16,123 nucleotides of DNA from Betaproteobacteria bacterium. Lineage in GTDB: Bacteria; Pseudomonadota; Gammaproteobacteria; Burkholderiales; SG8-41. The notes beneath the pieces were generated by a model. The model saw only the letters and a list, made by a program, of their open reading frames with translations, did not search any database and was not told the origin of the DNA. Of this stretch, positions 6,794-13,225 are shown piece after piece (position 1 is the stretch's first letter; each line of letters begins with the position of its first letter). The stretch is taken from positions 1 through 16,123 of the forward strand of contig JAHZNX010000089.1 of NCBI GenBank assembly GCA_020028375.1, in the 5' to 3' direction. Both the position numbers and the translations under genes were made by a program.

Positions 6794-9258
6794 TTCTTGC
6801 CAGGCCTGAAACGCGTTTCAGGTTTCAGGCCTTTGCGCTTCTGCTTTTCGCTGATGCGGCCGGTTTCGAGGTAGCGGCCCGAAGCTGCGCGCTTCGCCGC
6901 TTCCTCCCACTGCGGCGGCCAGTCGGCTCCCGCCGGCGAGCTGAACCACGGCGACTGCGGGCGAAGCCCGGGCAACCCGAGCTCCTCCCAGACCTTGCGT
7001 GCCCGCTCCATGTATTCCTGTCGCGGCAGCGCGAGGGGAGGCAGATCCTCCTTCATGGTGGCATCCATCAGGAGAGTCGCGTCCTCGCGATCGGCCTCGT
7101 GTTCCCGCTCCGGCCCGTGCCCGGGGCTTCGATAGTTGAGCACCTGGAGATCGGTTGAGGGGTCCATGCGGAAGGCAATCGCCCACATGAGCGCATCGGA
7201 GTTGTCGGGATCGATGTCCTCGTTGACCGCGATGCAGATCTTGCCGCAATCGGCCTTGAAGCTGGACGCCCCCGTCAACGCGCGCCAGATCTCGGTGCGC
7301 GGCGTGCCCTTCTCCACCGTCACGATGGCGATGCGGCGCAGCGCCGTCATGCGCTCGTGCAGCGTCACGCGTTTGACGCCGCGGATACCCAGGGTGGTGC
7401 GCAGGTGCGAGAGAAACATCGGTTCGTACGAGACGCGCTTGATCGCGCTCGACTCGCTCGGCGTCACCTGGCTCAAATAGGAGGCGACGATGGCATCCTT
7501 GCGGTGGGTGATGGCGGTCACCCGCATCGGCATGTTGAATTCCTCGGGCGCGATATGCCCGTGCGATTCGCCGAATGGGCCCTCGGGCTCCAGGTACTCG
7601 GTGTCGATCAGCCCCTCGATCACGATCTCGGCCTCAGCCGGCACCAGCAGGTCCACCGTCTTCGCGCGCACGACGTTGATCGGCCGGCCGGCGACGGCGC
7701 CCGCGACACCGATCTCGTCGAGGTCGAGCGGCAGTTTCATCGGCGCGACGAACGCGACGCAGGGCGGCGCGCCGAGCACGATCGCGCACGGCATCGTCTT
7801 GCTGCCGCGTTTCTGGTGCTTGAGGTAGTGCTGGTAGCCGCCGGCGCCGCCCACGCGGGTCGACATGCGGATCACGCAGCGATCGGGCGCCTTGAGGCCG
7901 GCACGATAGGTGCCGTGGTTCTGGGTGCCGGTCTCCGGATCCTTGGTGATGACGTTGGTTGCCGTCAATGTTGGCGCGCTGTCGAAGCCCGGCGTCGAGA
8001 CCGGGATCGGCAAGCTGTCGAGCCCGTTGCCCTCGCCTTTCAACGCGGCACCCTGGATCACGACTTCCTGGCACGGCGCTTTCGTTACGATGCGCGGCGC
8101 GACGGGGTTGGCGATGGCATGGTCCCACTTGGGCTGGACCTCCTCGGGCTTCGCGCGCATGCCGATGCAGTAGATCGCGCGATTACCGGCGTAGGCGCCA
8201 ACCACCACGGGGAAACGGTACTTGCGCCCGCGCCCGTCGACGACATTCGTGAAGAGAAACGCCTTGCGCTCGTGCTCCTCGACTCCGCCCACGTACTGCC
8301 AGCGCACCAGGGGGTGCAGCACCGCGTCCTTGTCGATGGGCCGGTCGATGGTGAGCAGGCCCTGATTTCCGAGCAGCTCGCGGATATCGGCTTGCTGAAG
8401 CAGCGCGTTGACCTCGGTGTTGACCCTGGCGACCGCGTGCGCGGGCGCGCCCGCCGGCCCGAACAGGCCGTACCACGTATAGACCTCGAGATTCGCCAGG
8501 CCCAGTTCCTTCATCGTCGGGACTTCCGGAAATGCCGGCGAGCGCTCCGCCATCATCACCGCGAGCATTTTCAGTCTGCCGTTGCGCACGTAGGGGGCCG
8601 CGGATTGCAACGCCGAGATCATCGCCTGGACGTGGCCGCCAATGAGATCGGTCATCGCGCCGGCCAGGCTCTTGTATGGCACGTGCACGATGTTGATGCC
8701 GGCTTCGAGCTTAAGCAGCTCCATCGTGAGGTGCTGCGGCCCGCCGTTGCCGGGGGAAGAATACAGGAGCTCGCCGGGATGGCGTTTCGCGAACTGAATA
8801 AAATCGCGAGCGGATTTGACCGGCAACTGGGGATGAACGAACAGCGCCACGCCGCTTGTGGCAATGATCACGACCGGCCTGAAGCTCTTGACCGGATCGA
8901 ACGGCAGCTTCCTGTACAGCGTCGGCGTCATGCCGAATGCGGTCGCCGTGAGCAGCATCGTATGCCCGTCCGGAACTGCCTTCGATACGAAATCCGCGCC
9001 GATGTTGCCGGTCGCGCCCGGCCGGTTGTCGGTAATGACGGCTACTTTCCAGCGCTCGGCGAGCCTGGGTCCCAGGGTACGCGAAAGGATGTCGGCTCCG
9101 GTGCCCGGCGTGAACGGCACGACGATCTGCACGGTGCGGGTTGGCCACGCCTGGCCTGAGTCCTGCGCGGCCGCGTACCCGCCGCAAGCTGCGGCGAGTG
9201 CCACGAAAGCCTGCGCAAGGTGCCCTAGGCTCCAGGAATTGGCCCGGCGGTTCGTCAT
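6790..9258 (-). CDS. in-frame fusion: Bug substrate-binding protein + UbiD-family decarboxylase
   Basis: An 822-residue reading frame with two unrelated parts. Residues 1 to about 296 are a Bug receptor: a signal peptide ending near GGYAAA, then WPTRTVQIVVPFTPGTGADIL, DNRPGATGNIGADF, VPDGHTML, HVPYKSLAGA and VNTEVNALLQQ. The last ~35 residues of a normal Bug protein are missing. From about residue 298 (GLLTIDRPIDKDAVLHPLV) to the end it is a UbiD-type prenylated-FMN decarboxylase lacking only ~20 N-terminal residues. Its catalytic triad is intact: Arg468 in STRVGG and Glu559/Glu564 in EGPFGE. The ATG at 9258 has GAGGAA upstream. The Sec signal would send a cytoplasmic, prFMN-dependent enzyme to the periplasm, so the product is likely mislocalised or processed. 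It may be a deletion fusion or an assembly join; no good internal start with a Shine-Dalgarno exists at the junction. Confidence 0.88.
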   Translation of the reverse strand: MTNRRANSWSLGHLAQAFVALAAACGGYAAAQDSGQAWPTRTVQIVVPFTPGTGADILSRTLGPRLAERWKVAVITDNRPGATGNIGADFVSKAVPDGHTMLLTATAFGMTPTLYRKLPFDPVKSFRPVVIIATSGVALFVHPQLPVKSARDFIQFAKRHPGELLYSSPGNGGPQHLTMELLKLEAGINIVHVPYKSLAGAMTDLIGGHVQAMISALQSAAPYVRNGRLKMLAVMMAERSPAFPEVPTMKELGLANLEVYTWYGLFGPAGAPAHAVARVNTEVNALLQQADIRELLGNQGLLTIDRPIDKDAVLHPLVRWQYVGGVEEHERKAFLFTNVVDGRGRKYRFPVVVGAYAGNRAIYCIGMRAKPEEVQPKWDHAIANPVAPRIVTKAPCQEVVIQGAALKGEGNGLDSLPIPVSTPGFDSAPTLTATNVITKDPETGTQNHGTYRAGLKAPDRCVIRMSTRVGGAGGYQHYLKHQKRGSKTMPCAIVLGAPPCVAFVAPMKLPLDLDEIGVAGAVAGRPINVVRAKTVDLLVPAEAEIVIEGLIDTEYLEPEGPFGESHGHIAPEEFNMPMRVTAITHRKDAIVASYLSQVTPSESSAIKRVSYEPMFLSHLRTTLGIRGVKRVTLHERMTALRRIAIVTVEKGTPRTEIWRALTGASSFKADCGKICIAVNEDIDPDNSDALMWAIAFRMDPSTDLQVLNYRSPGHGPEREHEADREDATLLMDATMKEDLPPLALPRQEYMERARKVWEELGLPGLRPQSPWFSSPAGADWPPQWEEAAKRAASGRYLETGRISEKQKRKGLKPETRFRPGKK

Positions 9259-9296
9259 CTGCGGTTTCCTCGGACGATGATTGTTTCTTGAGGCGG

Positions 9297-9309
9297 CCCT
9301 ATTATAGGG
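9297..9309 (-). promoter_or_regulatory. candidate -10 box inside a 13-base palindrome, upstream of the fusion gene
   Basis: CCCTATTATAGGG is a perfect palindrome (6-base arms, central T). On the minus strand it contains a consensus TATAAT (9306-9301), about 43 bases before the ATG at 9258. No good -35 is seen 16-18 bases upstream, so the promoter may need an activator, or the palindrome may be an operator. The divergent monooxygenase gene starts at 9413. Confidence 0.4.
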
Positions 9310-9412
9310 TCACCGCGAATCCCGAAGCGATGATGGCCTGATTGACACCGGGCGTTGGTCTTGCGACGCTTGCGATCGGGCAAATCACCAACGGCGTGGC
9401 CGAAATACATCA

Positions 9413-11071
9413 GTGGTCGAGACCCAGGTACTCATTGCAGGAGCGGGGCCGGTCGGTCTGACGCTCGCCCTCGACCTGGGCCAGCGGGGCGTGCGGTGCA
9501 TGCTGATCGAGCGCAACAAAACATCGATTCAGCTTCCGAAGATGGAGCGCTGCAACGCGCGGACGATGGAGATCTACCGCCGGCTGGGGATCGCCGAGAA
9601 AATCCGCGATGCGGGCCTGCCGCGCAGTGCGCCAATGGACGTCTTCCTGGCGCTGTCGATGTCCGGGCCGCCACTCGTCCGGTTGCCGTACCCGTCGGTG
9701 GCCGAAGCCAAGGCCGAGATTGCCGCGCACAACGACGGACGCCCGCTCGAGCCGTATCAGCTGATCTCGCAGTACACGCTCGAGCCGCTGCTGAGATCGA
9801 TCGTGGAAGCGCAGCCTTGCGTGACGGTGCGCTTCGGTTGCGAGCTGTCGTCATTCACACAGGATGCCGGCTCGGTGACAGCGCGCGTCAGCACGGGAAC
9901 GGGGCCGGACGAGACGATTCGAGCAGCGTATCTCGTCGGATGCGATGGAGGCTCCAGCACCGTCCGCAAGCAGCTCGGCATCCGGCTGCAGGGCGAAGGC
10001 AACATCCGGAATCTGAGACAGGCGCTTTTTCATTGCCCGGAGCTCTACGGGCGCATTCCGATGGGCAAGGGCCGGCATTACCACATTGCCGAGGGGCCGC
10101 TGTTTCCGTTCATCATCCTGCAGGACAGCACGCGGCACTGGACCCTGCACGCGGCGGCATCCAGCGACGGCGAAATGGCGGAGATCTTCAAGAGATCGCT
10201 CGGCATGCCCATCGAGTTCGAGATGCTGTCCGTCAACGAATGGACGCAGCACCTGCTCTGCGCGGAGCGTTACGGCGAAGGCCGCGTATTCATCGCCGGA
10301 GACGCGGCGCACCTGGTCATCCCGACCGGCGGACTGGGCATGAATACCGGCGTCGGCGACGCGATCGACCTCTCGTGGAAGCTGGCGGCGACGCTGGCGG
10401 GATGGGGTGGCCCGCAGCTCCTCGCGTCCTACGACCGGGAGCGCCGCCCCATCGGGCTGCGTAACGTGAAGGCTTCCGGCGCCGCGATGAGCGGGCGGCT
10501 CAGCTGGCGCGCGGCGTATCACCCCGACATCCGCAAGAACACGCCCGCAGGCGCAGCCATCCGTGCAGAAATGGCGAGCCGCTTCGACGTCGAGCAACGC
10601 AAGGTGACCGAGATACTGGGAATCGAAGCGGGTTATCGATACGTCGGCTCGCCCGTGATCTGGCCCGAGGCCGGAGACGGCCCCGATCCGGACGATCCTC
10701 GCTACTTCCCGACCACCTGGCCGGGCGCGAGGCTACCACACGTGTGGCTTGGCGACAGCACGGCACTGCAGGATCGTCTGGGCCCGGGCTATACGCTGCT
10801 GCGCCTGGGCGGATCGCAAGCGGATGTCTCGGGCCTGGAGCGGGCATGGCGGGCAACAGGCGCGCCGCTGGAGGTGCTCGAGATCCGGGACGAGCAGGCG
10901 CGCGAAATCGCAGGCTTTGACCTGCTGCTCGTGAGACCCGACCTGCACGTCGCCTGGCGCGGGAACCGGCTTTCGGACGAGGCTGGAACAATCGCTGCCG
11001 TGGCTACCGGCCGGTTGTCGACCGATATAATTCACTCCTCGCGGCGAGCTATATCCTCTGAACCGCCTTAA
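9413..11071 (+). CDS. FAD-dependent aromatic-type monooxygenase (PheA/TfdB/MhpA-like)
   Basis: A 552-residue flavoprotein hydroxylase of the class A type, which uses NAD(P)H and O2 to hydroxylate phenolic rings. The N-terminal Rossmann motif is GAGPVG (residues 10-15) in VLIAGAGPVGLTLALDLG. The DG motif GCDGGSSTVRKQLGI (Asp178) and the GD motif FIAGDAAHLVIPTGGLGMNTG (Asp297) are complete. The C-terminal third (from ~residue 440, GARLPHVWLGD) resembles the thioredoxin-like tail of phenol hydroxylases. The start is GTG at 9413, since no upstream ATG or GTG in frame is available close by; the Shine-Dalgarno is weak. It is divergent from the Bug-UbiD fusion and 3 bases upstream of a lipoprotein gene. 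Substrate unknown, likely a phenol or hydroxybenzoate-like compound. Confidence 0.9.
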   Translation: MVETQVLIAGAGPVGLTLALDLGQRGVRCMLIERNKTSIQLPKMERCNARTMEIYRRLGIAEKIRDAGLPRSAPMDVFLALSMSGPPLVRLPYPSVAEAKAEIAAHNDGRPLEPYQLISQYTLEPLLRSIVEAQPCVTVRFGCELSSFTQDAGSVTARVSTGTGPDETIRAAYLVGCDGGSSTVRKQLGIRLQGEGNIRNLRQALFHCPELYGRIPMGKGRHYHIAEGPLFPFIILQDSTRHWTLHAAASSDGEMAEIFKRSLGMPIEFEMLSVNEWTQHLLCAERYGEGRVFIAGDAAHLVIPTGGLGMNTGVGDAIDLSWKLAATLAGWGGPQLLASYDRERRPIGLRNVKASGAAMSGRLSWRAAYHPDIRKNTPAGAAIRAEMASRFDVEQRKVTEILGIEAGYRYVGSPVIWPEAGDGPDPDDPRYFPTTWPGARLPHVWLGDSTALQDRLGPGYTLLRLGGSQADVSGLERAWRATGAPLEVLEIRDEQAREIAGFDLLLVRPDLHVAWRGNRLSDEAGTIAAVATGRLSTDIIHSSRRAISSEPP

Positions 11072-11074
11072 CCG

Positions 11075-11671
11075 ATGATTTTCCGATTATCGCTGTTGAT
11101 CGCCGTGGTCGGACTGGCGGGCTGCGCCAGTAACGAGGCGCCGGACCCGCCGCAGCAGCCCAAGGCAAACGCCGCGTGGCGCAAGAGCCTCGGCGACGCG
11201 ACCTTCATCACGCTGGCGGCGGGTGAAACGCGGGAGTTCAAGATCACCCCCGACCTGCAGACTTTTGGATTCCCGGAAGGAATCAGCTACTTCGTCGGAC
11301 TTGCGCTCCCCCGATCCGACGCACCACGGACGCTCACGCTGCGCACACTGCCCCTCAACCCTATCCGGGTCCGGGCGTCGCATGTCTTCGTGCCGAGAGT
11401 GGCGGTCGTGGCCCCCGATGGCAGCGTAAGCCGGTATGTCGGGCTCGAGTTCGAGCCGAACACCCAGTGGATCGTCCCGCGACTCATTGCCCGCAATACC
11501 GGCTGGCAGGGCAGCTTCACGCTCGCGCCCGGCGAGTCACGCCTTGCCGTGTATACGGCCACCCTCCTCCAGCAGACGCTGCGCCTGCCGCTGCCAGAAG
11601 AGCCGGGCGGCTTTTGGTATGTCCCCTCCGGGCCGACCGGCGTCATCGAGGTCACTCTCGATGGCGGCTGA
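11075..11671 (+). CDS. predicted lipoprotein, weakly MalM-like
   Basis: A 198-residue secreted protein with a clear lipobox: MIFRLSLLIAVVGLAGC, with Cys17 lipidated. Ala at +2 favours the outer membrane under the usual +2 rule. After a proline/glutamine-rich linker the rest looks all-beta. The pattern of the second half (VFVPRVAVVAPDG, then FTLAPGESRLAVYTA) reminds me of MalM, the maltose-operon periplasmic protein family, but the similarity is by eye and could be only structural. The ATG follows the monooxygenase stop by 3 bases, so the two are co-transcribed. It converges on the class II aldolase gene, with 14 bases between the stops. Real gene: confident. Family: tentative. Confidence 0.8.
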   Translation: MIFRLSLLIAVVGLAGCASNEAPDPPQQPKANAAWRKSLGDATFITLAAGETREFKITPDLQTFGFPEGISYFVGLALPRSDAPRTLTLRTLPLNPIRVRASHVFVPRVAVVAPDGSVSRYVGLEFEPNTQWIVPRLIARNTGWQGSFTLAPGESRLAVYTATLLQQTLRLPLPEEPGGFWYVPSGPTGVIEVTLDGG

Positions 11672-11681
11672 GAGCGCCGCC
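11663..11681. terminator. GC-rich hairpin between converging genes
   Basis: GGCGGC (11663-11668) pairs with GCCGCC (11676-11681) across a 7-base loop containing the lipoprotein stop. It sits between two converging genes, where a terminator is expected. There is no T-tract on either side, so it would be an imperfect intrinsic terminator or just a pause site. Confidence 0.35.
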
Positions 11682-11685
11682 CTCA

Positions 11686-12402
11686 TCAGGCCCGCTTCGA
11701 CTTGAGCCGTGCAAGCGCCTTCGCCCGCCACAGCGGCCAGGCGCGGTTGTAGTCCTGCACCGGGACCGAGGCCTTGACCTCGGCTTCGTCCAGGCCGGTG
11801 ATCCTCCCGCCGGGCCCCGCGATCAGCATTGCCTGCGCCTGCATCCTGGCGCTCATCTCCAGGTAGATGCTGCGGCCCACGGCGCGCGGCAGATTCTCTC
11901 CCACGATGACCGCGCCGTGCCCGCGCATCAGTGCCGCGGGCTTGCCCCCGAGCGTCTTCGCCAGGGCCTGCCCGAGGTAGGGCGTCTTCACGAGCAGATC
12001 GGTGCCTTTCTGGGCGTCGCGGATCTCGAAGTTCGGCAGCCCGTCCCCGATGAACGCCGCCATGTGAAAGATCGCGCGCATCTGCACCGTCGTAATGCTG
12101 AAGGGGACGACCGATTGCGAGTGGCTGTGAACCACGGCGGTCACTTCCGGCCGCGTCTTGTAGATCTCGCCATGGATGAAGCGCTCGCGCACCGATTCGC
12201 GTCCGCGCGCGTCCTGCGGATTGCTGTCGAGGTCGTACTGGATGATGTCGTCCTCGATGACGAGCTCCGGCGCCCGGTGGCCGGCGAGAAAATAGCGGTT
12301 CGGATCGCGCGGCGAGCGCACGCTCACGTGCCCGTAGGCGTCGATCACCTCGTGCTCCGCGAGTATCCGATAAGCTGCGACCAGGTCTTCAATAGGGCTC
12401 AT
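11686..12402 (-). CDS. class II aldolase/adducin-family protein, paralogue 2
   Basis: About 238 residues from the ATG at 12402; a GTG start at 12417 (inside the heptamer repeat) would add five. The class II aldolase fold is marked by YGHVSVRSPRDPNRYFL, Glu in RERFIHGEIY (the position of the FucA catalytic Glu), the zinc pair in VHSHSQS and the third His in MRGHGAVIV. The C-terminal DYNRAWPLWRAKAL is typical of a subfamily often annotated as HCOMODA or dihydroxyphthalate decarboxylase (PhtC-type). It is clearly a duplicate of the gene just upstream (shared IEDLVAA.RILA, GHVSVR, PEVTAVVH). Translation is probably coupled, because the upstream stop lies inside the same repeat. A role in decarboxylating or cleaving an oxo/hydroxy acid is inferred. 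Confidence 0.88.
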   Translation of the reverse strand: MSPIEDLVAAYRILAEHEVIDAYGHVSVRSPRDPNRYFLAGHRAPELVIEDDIIQYDLDSNPQDARGRESVRERFIHGEIYKTRPEVTAVVHSHSQSVVPFSITTVQMRAIFHMAAFIGDGLPNFEIRDAQKGTDLLVKTPYLGQALAKTLGGKPAALMRGHGAVIVGENLPRAVGRSIYLEMSARMQAQAMLIAGPGGRITGLDEAEVKASVPVQDYNRAWPLWRAKALARLKSKRA

Positions 12403-12410
12403 TTCGTTGC

Positions 12411-12424
12411 TCGTCACTCGTCAC
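12411..12424. repeat. tandem TCGTCAC heptamer at a gene junction
   Basis: Two perfect copies (12411-12417 and 12418-12424). On the minus strand they read GTGACGAGTGACGA. They contain the TGA stop of the upstream aldolase-fold gene (12423-12421) and a possible GTG start (12417) of the next. The same heptamer occurs at 6705-6793. Confidence 0.7.
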
Positions 12425-13185
12425 TCTTGCTTGAGCGCCCGCCTCTTCCACGCCTTCCATGCGCGCCCGAGCCCATAGCCTTCGCGCGCCTCGATCAGCA
12501 GCGCCTCGTCCGGATGCAGGTAGTTGATCGGGCCGCCCTGCGCCATGATCATGGCCTGCGCCTGGAGTTGCGCGTTGAGCGCGAGAAAGATACTGCGCCC
12601 GACGACCCGCGGTATCGAGGGCGCGACCACCGTCGCGCCGTGCCCGCGCATCAGGACGGCCGGCCGGTCCGCGATGCTCTTCGCGAGCGCGCGCCCGAGC
12701 GCGGGGTCGCGGATCAGCATGTCCGTGATGCCCGCGGCATCGCGAATCTCGAACACGGGAATGCCGAGCGCGATGAATGCCGCGCGGTGGTACATCGGCT
12801 GCAGGGGAACGCGGATGACGCCGAAGGGAATGACGGGCGGCGCGTGCGTATGGACAATCGCCTTGACGTCCGGCCGCGCCCGGTAGATCTCGCCGTGGAT
12901 GAAGCGCTCGGTGTAGAGATCTCGCTCCATCACCTCCACGGGAACGCTGTCGAGGTCGAATTCGAGGATGTCCGCGGCGGTTACCAGTTCCGGCGCGAGC
13001 GACCGCGACAGCAGGAAGCGGTTGGGATCGCGGTCGTGGCGCACGCTCACGTGCCCCCAGCCGTCGAGCACGCCTTCCTGCGCGAGGATGCGGTTCGCCG
13101 CAACCAGGTCCTCGATCAGCAGCGGGTCCGCCGGACCGGCCGATGAGGCGTGGCTCGTGGCGGGTGGCTGGTGGCTCGTGGCCAT
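12421..13185 (-). CDS. class II aldolase/adducin-family protein, paralogue 1
   Basis: A 254-residue protein from the ATG at 13185, which has GAGGGAAGAG upstream; the frame extends to an ATG at 13242, inside the end of the amidohydrolase gene. The first ~15 residues, MATSHQPPATSHASSAG, are low-complexity and come from a DNA repeat rather than the fold. The fold starts at LLIEDLVAANRILAQEGV. Then come WGHVSVRHDRDPNRF, the catalytic-position Glu in YTERFIHGEIY, the zinc pair in VHTHAPP, the third His in LMRGHGATVV and a basic C-terminus (WKAWKRRALKQE). It is a tandem duplicate of the next gene and lies downstream of an amidohydrolase. Possible reactions are decarboxylation of aromatic or oxo acids (PhtC-type) or aldol cleavage; sequence alone does not decide. 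Confidence 0.88.
   Translation of the reverse strand: MATSHQPPATSHASSAGPADPLLIEDLVAANRILAQEGVLDGWGHVSVRHDRDPNRFLLSRSLAPELVTAADILEFDLDSVPVEVMERDLYTERFIHGEIYRARPDVKAIVHTHAPPVIPFGVIRVPLQPMYHRAAFIALGIPVFEIRDAAGITDMLIRDPALGRALAKSIADRPAVLMRGHGATVVAPSIPRVVGRSIFLALNAQLQAQAMIMAQGGPINYLHPDEALLIEAREGYGLGRAWKAWKRRALKQE
13150..13182. repeat. 12-base direct repeat within the 5' end of the aldolase-fold gene
   Basis: GTGGCTCGTGGC occurs at 13150-13161 and 13171-13182, separated by GGGTGGCTG. On the coding strand it encodes ATSH-QPP-ATSH. The spacer is itself a near copy, so this is a decayed tandem array that has been read into the protein N-terminus. Confidence 0.65.
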
Positions 13186-13225
13186 GGGTCCGCTCTTCCC
13201 TCGAATCCGGTTCGATTCCGTGCCG

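Noticed and set aside
7357..9159. Long plus-strand open frame (600 codons) opposite the Bug-UbiD gene
   Set aside because: Its translation is rich in Arg/His/Asp/Val with no recognisable motifs, typical of antisense frames in GC-rich DNA. The minus-strand frame has intact family motifs throughout.
11467..13146. Long plus-strand open frame (559 codons) across the aldolase-fold genes
   Set aside because: Antisense shadow with low-complexity, Arg/His-rich translation. The minus strand encodes two clear paralogues.
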